64,000 nucleotides of DNA from Thermoflexales bacterium (GTDB taxonomy: Bacteria; Chloroflexota; Anaerolineae; J036; Brachytrichaceae): positions 19,227 through 83,226 of the forward strand of contig JANWUW010000078.1 in the NCBI GenBank assembly GCA_025057935.1. Direction: 5' to 3'. The position numbers were made by a program, and so were the translations under genes. Under the pieces are notes generated by a model. It ran no database searches and was not told the origin of the DNA. It was given only the letters and a program-made list of their open reading frames with translations. Positions 1 through 8,856 of this stretch are shown in pieces. Numbering within the stretch: the first letter of the stretch is position 1; every line of letters starts with the position of its first letter.

Positions 1-23
1 AGCGACTGCAGAATGCGTGACAT
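1..23 (-). CDS. 5' end of an unidentified CDS (partial), third gene of the arg unit
   Basis: On the minus strand an ATG lies at 23..21, preceded 10 nt upstream by AAGGAG (39..34). The reading MSRILQS runs off the window edge. It begins 39 nt after the argB stop in the same direction, so it is probably the next gene of the arginine unit. argD or argJ would be common neighbours, but seven residues cannot identify it. Confidence 0.45.
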
Positions 24-62
24 GGTGAATCAACTCCTTGGACGGTGAGCGAAGCAAAAGTT

Positions 63-821
63 TTACACGCTTTCAAAGGTCGTGCCTAGATCGCGGGTGA
101 GACCGATCACGTTCGTAATGCGGGCACGCGCGACGCCGAACGCAAGCGCCTCCAGCGCGGCGCGCACTTTGGGGATCATGCCACCGCGAATCACGCCTTG
201 CGCAATGAGCGCCTCTGCTTGTTCACGGGTGAGGCGCGGCAGTAAGACGCCACCACTGTCCAGAACGCCGGCGACGTTGGTCACGAAGGTGAGCAAGTCG
301 GCGCTGAGCGCGGCTGCGATTGCGCTTGCGACGTGATCGGCGTTCACGTTGTAGATAGCGCCGTCCTCGCCAAGCGACACAGGCGCGATCACGGGCAGCC
401 AGCCCTGTGCGAGAAGGGCACGCAGTCTCTCGGTGCGCACCTGGGTGGGCTTTCCGACGAACATCAGCGCCTCGTTGATCGGTGCGGCGCGCACAAGCGC
501 GCCATCAATGCCGCTCACGCCGAGCGCGTCGAGCGCGTGCGCTTGTAGCGCAGCGACCAGCCGCTTGTTGGTCAAGCCGCTCAGCACCATCAACGCAGCG
601 TCGCGCGTGGGCGCGTCGGTGACGCGCAAACCGTCCACAAAGCGCGTGGGTATGTTGAGCGCGTTGAGCAAGTCTGTGAGCGCTTTGCCGCCCCCATGCA
701 CGATGACTACTTGCTCGTTGCGCTGATGCAGCGTTGCCACCGCTGCAGCGAATGTCTCGACGAATGACGCATCGTCGAGTTCGTTGCCGCCGACCTTTAC
801 TACGTGCATGCGCGCGCTCAT
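63..821 (-). CDS. argB: acetylglutamate kinase
   Basis: ArgB phosphorylates N-acetyl-L-glutamate with ATP, the second step of arginine synthesis in the cytoplasm. The 252-residue protein has the amino-acid-kinase lysine loop KVGGN (9-13), the glycine-rich HGGGK (42-46), the NVNAD substrate/ATP segment near 158 and a MIPK motif near the C-terminus, as in the family. I start it at ATG 821, whose ATGA overlaps the argC stop by 4 bp, which implies translational coupling. A longer reading from 929 would add 36 residues antisense-like in composition and overlap argC by over 100 bp, so it is unlikely. The usual length is 250-300 residues. Confidence 0.95.
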   Translation of the reverse strand: MSARMHVVKVGGNELDDASFVETFAAAVATLHQRNEQVVIVHGGGKALTDLLNALNIPTRFVDGLRVTDAPTRDAALMVLSGLTNKRLVAALQAHALDALGVSGIDGALVRAAPINEALMFVGKPTQVRTERLRALLAQGWLPVIAPVSLGEDGAIYNVNADHVASAIAAALSADLLTFVTNVAGVLDSGGVLLPRLTREQAEALIAQGVIRGGMIPKVRAALEALAFGVARARITNVIGLTRDLGTTFESV

Positions 822-1846
822 TGCAAGCCCTCCGTTTCGTCGAAGCCGAACATCAGATTCATGTTTTGGATCGCTTGTCCGCTTGCACCTTTCACGAGGT
901 TGTCGATGCATGAGACGATCTGCAGACAACCCGGCAGGTCGGCGACGTGGTGCACAGAGATCACCGCGTAGTTGGTGTGCGCAGCGTGGGCAATGGTGCT
1001 GATCTGCCCTTGCGGCAACACGCGCACAAAGGGCTCTTCAGCGTAGCGCTGGGCATAGCGCTGCTGCCAATGGTCGCACGACGCTTCGGGCGTGAGGCGC
1101 ACATAGATCATGCTCAGCATCCCGCGCGAGATCGGCAGCAGGTGAGGACTGAACCACACCTTCACTGCTGAACCACAGACAGCGCTCAGCTCTTGTTCGA
1201 TCTCTGGCACGTGGCGATGCACGTGACCTATGTTGTACGGCGCGAGTGACTCGTTGACCTCAACAAAGTGCGTGCTGAGTGTGGGCTTGCGCCCAGCGCC
1301 GCTCACACCGCTCTTGCTGTCGGCGATCACCAGCGGCTCTGCAAGCGCCTCGGCTTCTAGGAGCGGCAGCACGCCGAGGACGATGCTGGTTGGGTAGCAG
1401 CCTGGGTTGGCAACCAAGCGCGCATTGCGGATGCGCGTGCGATAGCGTTCTGGCAGACCATACACTGCTTCAGCGAGCAAGTGGGGCGCGGGGTGCTCGT
1501 GAGCATACCACTGCGCATAGGCACTCGTGCTGCGCAGCCGGAAGTCAGCGGAAAGATCAATCACGCGCGCGCCAGCTTCGAGCGCGCGCTGGCACATGCT
1601 TGCGCTTGCGCCGTGAGGCAAACACGAGAACACGACGTCCACCTTGTGGAGAGGCGCGTCGTCAGCGGCGACGAGCGGCAGATCGAAGGGCACAGGGAGC
1701 ACGTCGCTGAGCTTGGCGCCAGCGTTGCTTTCACTGTGTGCGAAGACGATGTGCGCGCGGCGATGACGTGCTAACCAACGCACTAGCTCGGCGCCCGTGT
1801 AGCCAGTGGCACCGAAGATGCCAATGTGGATTACGGAGTCGTTCAT
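818..1846 (-). CDS. argC: N-acetyl-gamma-glutamyl-phosphate reductase
   Basis: ArgC reduces N-acetylglutamyl phosphate with NADPH to the semialdehyde, the step after ArgB. The N-terminal NADP-binding motif GATGYTGAEL is at 12-21. The catalytic cysteine is Cys150 in NPGCYPT, and a histidine-rich segment HVHRH lies downstream at the expected place. The length of 342 residues is normal. It is the first complete gene of an argC-argB unit and is preceded by a leader of about 150 nt with an intrinsic terminator only about 17 nt before its ATG, so expression is probably attenuated. Confidence 0.96.
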   Translation of the reverse strand: MNDSVIHIGIFGATGYTGAELVRWLARHRRAHIVFAHSESNAGAKLSDVLPVPFDLPLVAADDAPLHKVDVVFSCLPHGASASMCQRALEAGARVIDLSADFRLRSTSAYAQWYAHEHPAPHLLAEAVYGLPERYRTRIRNARLVANPGCYPTSIVLGVLPLLEAEALAEPLVIADSKSGVSGAGRKPTLSTHFVEVNESLAPYNIGHVHRHVPEIEQELSAVCGSAVKVWFSPHLLPISRGMLSMIYVRLTPEASCDHWQQRYAQRYAEEPFVRVLPQGQISTIAHAAHTNYAVISVHHVADLPGCLQIVSCIDNLVKGASGQAIQNMNLMFGFDETEGLQ

Positions 1847-1857
1847 AGCACCTCAAC

Positions 1858-2012
1858 AAAAAAGCCCCCGACACGTGTGTGTCGGGGGCGTAGATGTCGC
1901 CATCGCTGCTCACGCGACCTTAGCGCGTGTCGGCTCGATCGCACCCGGCACACACGCAGGTGCTCTACGACGACGGTCGCGCACTGGTCGCTGCATCGCA
2001 ACGATGATTATA
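1858..2012 (-). promoter_or_regulatory. argC promoter and attenuation leader
   Basis: Seen: TATAAT on the minus strand at 2012..2007, then a leader of about 150 nt to the argC ATG at 1846. Segment 1956..1941 (CGTGTGTGCCGGGTGC) can pair with 14 of 16 bases of the terminator's 5' arm plus loop (1889..1874), so it is a candidate antiterminator. A 7-bp stem (1981..1975 with 1919..1913) could sequester that segment. No T-box or run of arginine codons was recognised. Inference: conditional termination of the arg unit by an unknown signal, either a ligand or a protein. Confidence 0.55.
1864..1889 (-). terminator. intrinsic terminator in the argC leader
   Basis: On the minus strand a perfect 10-bp stem (GCCCCCGACA / TGTCGGGGGC) with a 6-nt loop is followed by six T residues (1863..1858). 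It sits between a TATAAT-like box and the argC ATG, and no minus-strand gene lies upstream that it could terminate. It therefore looks like an attenuator rather than an end-of-gene terminator. Confidence 0.8.
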
Positions 2013-2138
2013 GCGCTACTTGGGAGCGCGGGAAGCGGCGAGGAAGGGAGCAGCGATGCCGGCGCCGATCTTCTCGACGATGCAGGCGTTGACGTGGCGC
2101 TTAACTCCAAGCTTATGCACAATAGGAGGGCAAAGCAT

Positions 2139-3215
2139 ATGGTGCTCCTGGATTCACTCCGCCGTTACTTCACGGAGTCCTTGCATTGGGACACAGCGAG
2201 AAACAGTGCGCCGCTCACATTTAGTTTGGGCGAGCATCGAATTGAAGCGCATCCTCTTGCACAGGCAGGCTGGGTCATCGCGTATGGAGTGATTGGTGAT
2301 CAGCTCACTCTTAGCCGTCCTCTTCGCCGAAAGGTCCACGTGGCTATCGCGCGCCGCACCCTCTCTCATCCTTTGCTGGTGTTCATCAGCACTAAAGACG
2401 ACGAGAAAGCCATCTGGCGCTGGAGGACGAGCGAGCATCGCTCAAAGCTGCCTCCTCTAACGCACAACGACGCTTGGCTGGCTGAGCTCGCGCTCCCCTT
2501 ACACTCGACTCCTAGCCCAGACGAGGTCATCCAAAGGCTCGATAAGGCGCTGCTCCGCAGGCAATCGCCATCGACAAGCGAGGGTAAGCCGAAGCCGTTG
2601 CTGCTGGCTGCGCTGGATCAGCTTTTGCACGCGGTGGAGACGACGATTGGCGATGCCTCGGAGATTGCTAAACAGGCGTTCACTGGTGCGTCCGAGGTGA
2701 GCTTTGACGAGGTTGTGCGCTTGCGAGAGAGTTTGCAGGCGTTTAAAGAGAAAGCGAACACGCTGCGTAACGAGGCGCAAGTGTTGGTGCAAGAGTTTCC
2801 AATGCTTGCCCACCGCCGAGAGGACGGGACGTTACTGCTTGCTGCGCGCAAAGTGGTGCCACGAGGGAAGCGAACTCCTCAGTCGGCGTATCGCTGCCCC
2901 ATTCTGCGTGCGCTCGTTCAGCTGGGTGGCAAGGGCACTGTCCGCCAAGTGCTCGATGTGGTGTATTCGCAGATAAGTAACCGCTTGTCCACATACGACT
3001 TTGCCCCTGTGTCCAGCGGTCGCGATCTCGTGTGGAAAGTGGCTGCAAAGTGGGAACGCAGCAAGATGAAGCAAGAAGGATTGCTGCGCAGCGACTCACC
3101 CGCAGGCATATGGGAGATCACCGAGGCAGGACGTCGCTACTACCAGGAGCGCTGTAGCGATGATGGTGGTTCGCGGAGCGCACAGTCCAGCCAGAGTATG
3201 CGCCTGCCCGAGTAG
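2139..3215 (+). CDS. type IIG R-M N-terminal-like region fused to Mrr_N winged helix, function unknown
   Basis: The protein has 358 residues from ATG 2139, which has AGGAGG 9 nt upstream. Residues 1-135 resemble the N-terminal region of type IIG/Eco57I-like restriction-methylases (the HPLLVFISTKDDEKAIWRW segment at 77-95). A helical, coiled-coil-like region follows at about 160-225. Residues 245-335 match the Mrr_N winged-helix domain (TPQSAYRCPIL, GGKG, SSGRDLVWK, WEITEAGRRYY). Neither a methylase motif nor the Mrr nuclease domain is present. It stands alone between the divergent argC leader and ppdK. It may be a remnant, a DNA-binding regulator or part of an orphan defence function; its activity cannot be told from sequence. 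Confidence 0.7.
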   Translation: MVLLDSLRRYFTESLHWDTARNSAPLTFSLGEHRIEAHPLAQAGWVIAYGVIGDQLTLSRPLRRKVHVAIARRTLSHPLLVFISTKDDEKAIWRWRTSEHRSKLPPLTHNDAWLAELALPLHSTPSPDEVIQRLDKALLRRQSPSTSEGKPKPLLLAALDQLLHAVETTIGDASEIAKQAFTGASEVSFDEVVRLRESLQAFKEKANTLRNEAQVLVQEFPMLAHRREDGTLLLAARKVVPRGKRTPQSAYRCPILRALVQLGGKGTVRQVLDVVYSQISNRLSTYDFAPVSSGRDLVWKVAAKWERSKMKQEGLLRSDSPAGIWEITEAGRRYYQERCSDDGGSRSAQSSQSMRLPE

Positions 3216-3372
3216 TGGGTGTCGCTGCTCTCCGAGTGACGGGTGCGCTGCGGGTGCACAGCATGCTATTCTGGAGCGCAAGACTTGCGCTATCCCGTAC
3301 AATCAAGCTTCGAGAAACGACGCAACGACGCTTGCGCAGCACGTGTGCGCGCACGTTCTTAGGGAGTCAACC

Positions 3373-6237
3373 ATGGTCACAAAAACAGTTGCAACCCGCA
3401 AGCCTGCATCGCGCCCTGCCGCAAAGGACGGCAAGGCGACTAACGGCAAAGCGACCACTGCGAAGAAGCAGTGGGTGTTCCTCTTCAGTGATGAGAAGGG
3501 CGTGAGCAAGGTCGCTAAGACGTGGCAAGAATTGCGCGAGCTGCTCGGCGGCAAGGGCGCCGGCTTGTTCGACATGACGCGCGCCGGCTTGCCTGTGCCG
3601 CCCGGCTTCACCATCAGCACTGAAGCCTGCGATGCCTTCGTCAAAGCCGGCAACAAGATCCCCGATGAGATCTGGCAGCAAGCGCTGGCGGCGATGAAGG
3701 TGATCGAGAAACAGACCGGCAAGGTCTTCGGCGGCGGCGCGAAAGGCAAGATGCCGCTGCTGGTCTCCGTGCGCTCAGGCGCCAGAGAGTCCATGCCCGG
3801 CATGATGGAAACCGTGCTCAACGTCGGCTTGAACGACAAGACAGTGGAGGAGCTTGCGGCAGCCTCGCGCAACCCGCGCTTCGCTTGGGATAGCTATCGC
3901 CGCCTGCTGATGATGTTCGGCAGCACTGTGCTCGGCATCCCCGACGAGAAGTTCGATGAACCGATGGAGCACATGAAAGCCGAGCGCGGTTACAAATACG
4001 ACACCGACCTCACTACTGAAGACCTCAAGGAGTTGGTCTCGATCTTCAAGCAAGTGATCAAAGAGGAGACGGGGCGCGAGTTTCCGCAAGACGTCTACCA
4101 GCAGCTCAAAGAATGCGCCGCAGCCGTCTTCCGCAGCGCCACTGGTCACAAAGCGCGCACCTACGCCAAGCAGATGGGCTGGAAGAGCACCCTGCCCACG
4201 GCGGTCAACGTGGTGACCATGGTCTTCGGCAATATGGGCGAGGACAGCGCCACCGGTGTTGCCTTCACGCGCGATCCTGCGACGGGTGAGAAGCGCCTCT
4301 ATGGCGAATACCTCGTCAACGCACAGGGCGAGGATGTGGTTGCAGGCATCCGCACACCGAAGCCGATCGAACAGATGGCGGAGGAGATGCCGAAGACCTA
4401 CAAGCAGTTCGTCAAGATCTGTGAGAAGCTCGAAAAGCACTACCGCAACATGCAGGATATCGAGTTCACCATCGAGCGTGGCAAGCTCTACATCTTGCAG
4501 ACGCGCAACGGCAAGCGCACCGCTAAGGCCGCGATCAAGATCGCCGTGGACATGGCGAAGGAAAAGCTCATCACCAAAGAAGAAGCGGTGCTGCGCGTCT
4601 CCACCGCCGATGTGGACTTCGTGCTGCATCCACAGTTCGATGAGAAAGCCGTCGAGGCTGCCAAGAACGAGGGGCGCTTCCTTGCCAAAGGCGTGAATGC
4701 CTCGCCGGGCGCTGCAGTGGGCATGCTGGTGTTCGACGCCGATACTGCTGAGCGTTGGGCACACGAAGGCAAAGACGTGATCCTGATCCGCCCTGAGACA
4801 AAGCCCGACGACGTGCACGGCATGGTGGTGGCGAAGGGCATCCTCACCGCGCGCGGAGGTGCTACTTCGCATGCGGCAGTAGTGGCACGCCAATTTGGCA
4901 TCCCCGCCGTGGTCGGCGCCGACGCGTTGCAGATCGACCTCACCGAGCGCACCGTCAGCGCCAATGGTCACTTGCTGCGCGAAGGCGATTGGGTCTCGCT
5001 CGACGGCGGCAAAGGTGAAACCTACATCGGTCAACTGCCCACTGTCAGCCCTTCGTTTGAAGAGCAAGAGGATCTCGTGACGCTGCTGAAGTGGGCAGAC
5101 GAGATCAGCGCGCGCAAGACGCGCCTCGGCAGCGACGGCAAGCCCACGCGCGGCTTGATGGTGTGGGCAAACGCCGACTACCCGAAGGATGCCGAGCGGG
5201 CGCGGGCGTATGGGGCGCAGGGCATTGGCTTGTGCCGCACCGAGCACATGTTCTTCGAGACCGATCGCCTGCCCATCGTGCAGCGCATGATCCTCGCCAA
5301 GACGCCCGAGGAGCAGCAGCAGGCGCTCGATGAGCTGCTGCCGTTCCAGCGCAGCGACTTCGAGGGGCTGTTCCGCGTGATGAGCGGCTTGCCCGTAGTG
5401 ATCCGCCTCATTGACCCGCCGCTGCACGAGTTCCTGCCCTCGATGGAAGAGCTCCTGCGTGATGTGACGCGCTTGGAGACCAAGCAGCAGTATGAGCCGC
5501 TGAGCGACGCAGAGCGCGCCGAGTACGAGCACAAGCGCGCGCTGCTCGATGCTGTGCGCCAGATGCACGAGCAAAATCCGATGATGGGGTTGCGTGGCAT
5601 TCGCCTGGGCATCACCATCCCTGGCTTGATCGCGATGCAGGTGCGCGCGATCTTCGAGGCGGCCTGCAACGTCAAGCAGGAAGGCTATGAGCCCATCCCC
5701 GAGGTGATGATCCCGCTCACTGGGCACGTGAATGAGCTCAAGCGCGTGCAGCCAGAACTGGAAAAGGTCGCAAAGGAGGTCATGGACGCGCGCGGCGTGA
5801 AAATCAAGTACAAGTTCGGCACGATGATCGAAATCCCGCGCGCTGCGGTGACCGCCGGGGAGATCGCGCAGATGGCGGAGTTCTTCTCGTTCGGCACCAA
5901 CGACCTCACCCAGATGACGTTCGGCTACAGCCGCGATGACGCTGAGCGCTCCTTCCTGCTGAAGTATGTCGAAGAGGGCATCCTGCCGTTCAACCCGTTC
6001 CAGACCATTGACAAGGACGGCGTGGGTCGTCTGATGAAGATGGCGGTTGAGGAGGGGCGCAAGACACGCCCGACGCTAGAAGTGGGCATCTGCGGCGAGC
6101 ATGGCGGCGACCCCGCAACCATCGAGTTCTGCTACCAAATTGGGCAAAACTATGTGAGCTGTTCGCCATTCCGCGTGCCGATCGCGCGGCTGGCGGCAGC
6201 GCACGCAGCGCTGAAGCACGGTGTCATCAAAGCGTGA
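3373..6237 (+). CDS. ppdK: pyruvate, phosphate dikinase
   Basis: The enzyme interconverts pyruvate + ATP + Pi and PEP + AMP + PPi in the cytoplasm. It comprises an N-terminal ATP-grasp region, the swivelling phosphohistidine motif GGATSHAAV (catalytic His500), and a C-terminal PEP/pyruvate barrel with FGTNDLTQM and catalytic Cys907 in GICGEHGGD. At 954 residues it is longer than the usual 870-910 because of a Lys/Ala/Thr-rich N-terminal tail of about 35 residues before the conserved start at KKQWVFLFSDE. ATG 3373 has GGGAG upstream and a TACAAT box at 3298-3303, giving a leader of about 65 nt. An open frame continues upstream to 3160 but overlaps the previous gene. Confidence 0.96.
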   Translation: MVTKTVATRKPASRPAAKDGKATNGKATTAKKQWVFLFSDEKGVSKVAKTWQELRELLGGKGAGLFDMTRAGLPVPPGFTISTEACDAFVKAGNKIPDEIWQQALAAMKVIEKQTGKVFGGGAKGKMPLLVSVRSGARESMPGMMETVLNVGLNDKTVEELAAASRNPRFAWDSYRRLLMMFGSTVLGIPDEKFDEPMEHMKAERGYKYDTDLTTEDLKELVSIFKQVIKEETGREFPQDVYQQLKECAAAVFRSATGHKARTYAKQMGWKSTLPTAVNVVTMVFGNMGEDSATGVAFTRDPATGEKRLYGEYLVNAQGEDVVAGIRTPKPIEQMAEEMPKTYKQFVKICEKLEKHYRNMQDIEFTIERGKLYILQTRNGKRTAKAAIKIAVDMAKEKLITKEEAVLRVSTADVDFVLHPQFDEKAVEAAKNEGRFLAKGVNASPGAAVGMLVFDADTAERWAHEGKDVILIRPETKPDDVHGMVVAKGILTARGGATSHAAVVARQFGIPAVVGADALQIDLTERTVSANGHLLREGDWVSLDGGKGETYIGQLPTVSPSFEEQEDLVTLLKWADEISARKTRLGSDGKPTRGLMVWANADYPKDAERARAYGAQGIGLCRTEHMFFETDRLPIVQRMILAKTPEEQQQALDELLPFQRSDFEGLFRVMSGLPVVIRLIDPPLHEFLPSMEELLRDVTRLETKQQYEPLSDAERAEYEHKRALLDAVRQMHEQNPMMGLRGIRLGITIPGLIAMQVRAIFEAACNVKQEGYEPIPEVMIPLTGHVNELKRVQPELEKVAKEVMDARGVKIKYKFGTMIEIPRAAVTAGEIAQMAEFFSFGTNDLTQMTFGYSRDDAERSFLLKYVEEGILPFNPFQTIDKDGVGRLMKMAVEEGRKTRPTLEVGICGEHGGDPATIEFCYQIGQNYVSCSPFRVPIARLAAAHAALKHGVIKA

Positions 6238-6270
6238 CCGCGAAGCCCACGACGACGCGCGGACACATCG

Positions 6271-6304
6271 TTGGGATTGCCCATGAGGCAATCCCAACTT
6301 TTTT
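6271..6304 (+). terminator. intrinsic terminator between ppdK and cysE
   Basis: An 11-bp perfect stem (TTGGGATTGCC / GGCAATCCCAA) with a 5-nt loop is followed by C and six T residues. The T tract abuts the GGAGGT (6305-6310) that serves cysE. The hairpin therefore separates ppdK from cysE transcription, or attenuates read-through into it. Confidence 0.9.
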
Positions 6305-6319
6305 GGAGGTGAAGCGGAG

Positions 6320-7180
6320 GTGGAGTTAGCTACGTTGGCGCAAGCGCTTGCAGCAGAGCGACGCGTGAATTGTGGCGCGCTACCCGATCGCGTTCAAGCT
6401 GAGCGTTTCCTCGATGAGACCCTGCGCGCTATTTTTCCCAACATCGTTGGCTACGCTGAGTCGTGCACTGCAGAGGACGCGCGCTGCCACCTCGAGGCTG
6501 CTTCAGATGCGCTTCATCATGCACTGCGCCCGCTGCAGCGCGATGGACAAGCCGATCCCGCCGCGCTTGCCGCGCAGTTCTTCGACGCGCCGTTGGTACG
6601 AATTGCGCGTCTGCTCTGGCTCGACGCGCAGGCGATCTACGAAGGCGATCCTGCTGCGCGCAGCCTCGAGGAGGTGATCGCCACCTACCCCGGCTTGTGC
6701 GCGATCGCTGCCCATCGCATCGCGCACTGGTTCTTCGAGCGCCAAGTGCCGATCTTCCCGCGCATGCTGAGCGAGATCGCGCATCAGCGCACAGGCATTG
6801 ATATTCACCCAGGCGCGAAGATCGGTCACTCGTTTTGCATTGACCACGGCACTGGCGTTGTGATCGGCGAGACGACGGTGATCGGCAATCGCGTGAAGCT
6901 GTACCAGGGCGTGACGTTAGGCGCGCTCAGCGTGAGCAAGGCGCTCGCGCGCAGCAAGCGTCACCCCACCATCGAGGACGATGTGGTGATCTACGCCAAC
7001 GCCACTATCCTCGGTGGCGAGACGGTGATCGGTCACCACAGCATCATCGGCGGTAACGTGTGGCTGACCGAAAGCGTGCCGCCCTACTCCGTGGTGTATC
7101 ACCGCGCCGAGGTGCAAGTCAAGCCGCGCGAAGATGCCGACACCGACGAAGCTTTTCTGCGCTGGTATCCCAGCATTTGA
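6320..7180 (+). CDS. cysE: serine O-acetyltransferase
   Basis: CysE makes O-acetyl-L-serine from serine and acetyl-CoA, committing carbon to cysteine. The 286-residue protein has a helical N-terminal region followed by left-handed hexapeptide repeats from about 150 ([41 protein letters not shown]). The start is GTG 6320, chosen because GGAGGT lies 9 nt upstream and the terminator tract directly precedes it. cysK follows after 15 nt, so the two cysteine-synthesis genes are an operon and the proteins probably form the cysteine synthase complex. The C-terminal tail ends in Ile, which is the residue needed to insert into the CysK active site. Confidence 0.95.
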   Translation: MELATLAQALAAERRVNCGALPDRVQAERFLDETLRAIFPNIVGYAESCTAEDARCHLEAASDALHHALRPLQRDGQADPAALAAQFFDAPLVRIARLLWLDAQAIYEGDPAARSLEEVIATYPGLCAIAAHRIAHWFFERQVPIFPRMLSEIAHQRTGIDIHPGAKIGHSFCIDHGTGVVIGETTVIGNRVKLYQGVTLGALSVSKALARSKRHPTIEDDVVIYANATILGGETVIGHHSIIGGNVWLTESVPPYSVVYHRAEVQVKPREDADTDEAFLRWYPSI

Positions 7181-7195
7181 GTTGAAGGAGCCACC

Positions 7196-8107
7196 ATGCG
7201 TGTCAACACCATCCTTGAGACTATCGGCAACACACCTCATGTGCGCCTTAATCGCTTGTTCGGTAATACGCATGAAGTCTGGATGAAGCTCGAGCGCGCC
7301 AACCCCGGCGGCAGCATCAAAGATCGCATTGCGCTTTCGATGATCGAGGACGCTGAGCGTCGTGGTGTGATCAACAAAGACACGGTGATCATCGAGCCGA
7401 CCAGCGGCAACACCGGCATCGGCCTGGCGATGGTGTGCGCGGTGAAAGGCTATCGCCTCATCCTCGTCATGCCGGAATCCATGAGCGTTGAGCGCAGAAA
7501 GCTCATGGCTGCGTATGGCGCGACGTTTGAGTTGACGCCGCGTGAGAAGGGCATGAAAGGCGCCATTGCGCGCGCCTACGAGCTGCTGCGCGAGATCCCC
7601 AACGCCTGGATGCCGCAACAGTTCGAAAACCCTGCCAACGTCGCAGTCCACCGCGAGACAACCGCCCACGAGATCCTGCGCGACTTCCCCGAGGGGATCG
7701 ACGTGTTGATCACCGGCGTTGGCACAGGCGGGCATATCAGCGGTGTGGGCGAAGTGCTTAAGGCGCATTGGCCACAGCTCAAGGTGTTCGCGGTTGAGCC
7801 GGCAGCTTCGCCGGTGATCAGCGGTGGGCAGCCCGGTCCGCATCCGATTCAAGGCATTGGCGCCGGCTTTATCCCGAAAAACCTCAACCTTGCTGTGCTC
7901 GATGGAGTGGTCACGGTGACGAAAGAGGAAGCCTATGAAATGGCGGCACGCTGCGCGCGCGAAGAGGGCATCTTTGTGGGCATCTCGTCAGGCGCTTCGC
8001 TGGCTGCCGTGCGCAAAAAGCTCTTGGAGCTCCCCAGCGGTCAGCGCGTGCTCACCTTTTGCTACGATACCGGTGAGCGTTACTTGTCAGTGGAGGGGCT
8101 GTTCTGA
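7196..8107 (+). CDS. cysK: cysteine synthase (O-acetylserine sulfhydrylase)
   Basis: This PLP enzyme converts O-acetylserine and sulfide to cysteine. The Schiff-base lysine is Lys42 in GGSIKDRI. The substrate loop PTSGNTG is at 69-74, and the PLP-phosphate loop GTGGHISG lies near 178. At 303 residues it has the normal length. ATG 7196 is preceded by AAGGAG. The gene's TGA shares one base with the ATG of the next gene, so the three-gene unit cysE-cysK-VOC is tightly coupled. Confidence 0.95.
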   Translation: MRVNTILETIGNTPHVRLNRLFGNTHEVWMKLERANPGGSIKDRIALSMIEDAERRGVINKDTVIIEPTSGNTGIGLAMVCAVKGYRLILVMPESMSVERRKLMAAYGATFELTPREKGMKGAIARAYELLREIPNAWMPQQFENPANVAVHRETTAHEILRDFPEGIDVLITGVGTGGHISGVGEVLKAHWPQLKVFAVEPAASPVISGGQPGPHPIQGIGAGFIPKNLNLAVLDGVVTVTKEEAYEMAARCAREEGIFVGISSGASLAAVRKKLLELPSGQRVLTFCYDTGERYLSVEGLF

Positions 8108-8850
8108 TGACGCTGCGTTCGAACATGTCCATGCGCCTCGACCACGTAGTTGTGCTTGTCGCTGACCTCGAAAGCGCAGAGAATGAGTGGGCAGCGCACG
8201 GCTTCACGGTGACGCCGGGCGGCATACACGCAGATGGTCAGACGCACAACGCGCTGATCGGTTTCGCCGACGGAAGCTACGTCGAGTTGATCGCTTTCCG
8301 CGTCCCCAACCCGTCGCATCGTTGGGCGCGATACCGCAACTTCTGGGGGCTGATCGATATATGCTTCTGCGCCTCGCCGCTTCTGCACACGGTGCAACAA
8401 CTGCGCGCGTTGGGTGTTGCTTTCACCGAACCCACTGAAGGCGGGCGCATGCGCCCAGATGGCGTCGTCTTGCGCTGGAGAGCCTCGTTCCCTGAGCGCG
8501 GTGACCTCGGCTTGCCGTTCCTCATCGAAGACCTCACGCCGCGGGAGCTACGCGTGCCGCATGGCAACGGCGCGCTTCACGCGAATGCCGCACGCGGCAT
8601 CGCTCAGGTGCGAATCGGTGTGCTTGATCTCCATGCAGCGCAGCCTGCCTTCGATGTGCTCCTCGGCAAGCCAGAGGAGCTACCCAATGCGCGCGTGTAT
8701 CACCTCGCGGGATGCAGCGTGTGGTTGCATCAGCCCAGCGCTGGCTCTCCAGACGCCGACTGGCTTGCTCGGCGTGGCGCAGGACCACTGGCGATCACAT
8801 TCGCCGCGCCGACACCCCTAGTGTTTGCTGCAGGCAGCGGCTTCAAGTAG
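8107..8850 (+). CDS. VOC/glyoxalase-like domain protein
   Basis: The 247-residue protein opens with MRLDHVVVLVADLESAENEW and continues with NALIGFADGSYVELIAF, typical of the single-chain glyoxalase-like (PF13468-type) VOC fold. It has two beta-alpha-beta-beta-beta halves, the second starting near residue 160 (GIAQVRIGVLDL). The start overlaps the cysK stop by 1 nt. Such proteins bind metals or small hydrophobic molecules, but the substrate is not predictable here. The link with cysteine synthesis is positional only. A start at ATG 8125 or 8131 is also possible. Confidence 0.8.
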   Translation: MTLRSNMSMRLDHVVVLVADLESAENEWAAHGFTVTPGGIHADGQTHNALIGFADGSYVELIAFRVPNPSHRWARYRNFWGLIDICFCASPLLHTVQQLRALGVAFTEPTEGGRMRPDGVVLRWRASFPERGDLGLPFLIEDLTPRELRVPHGNGALHANAARGIAQVRIGVLDLHAAQPAFDVLLGKPEELPNARVYHLAGCSVWLHQPSAGSPDADWLARRGAGPLAITFAAPTPLVFAAGSGFK

Positions 8851-8856
8851 CACCCA

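Noticed and set aside
1750..1915. Leader peptide in the argC leader (short frames reading into the terminator)
   Set aside because: The possible 16-codon frame has one arginine codon and no SD, so classical leader-peptide attenuation by arginine is not supported.
3775..5727. 650-codon open frame on the minus strand across ppdK
   Set aside because: It lies wholly antisense to a well-recognised enzyme, its product is a His/Leu/Arg-rich string without family motifs, and there is no SD. Such long antisense frames are normal in GC-rich genes.
6917..7852. 311-codon minus-strand open frame across cysE and cysK
   Set aside because: It is antisense to two confidently assigned genes and has no recognisable domain.
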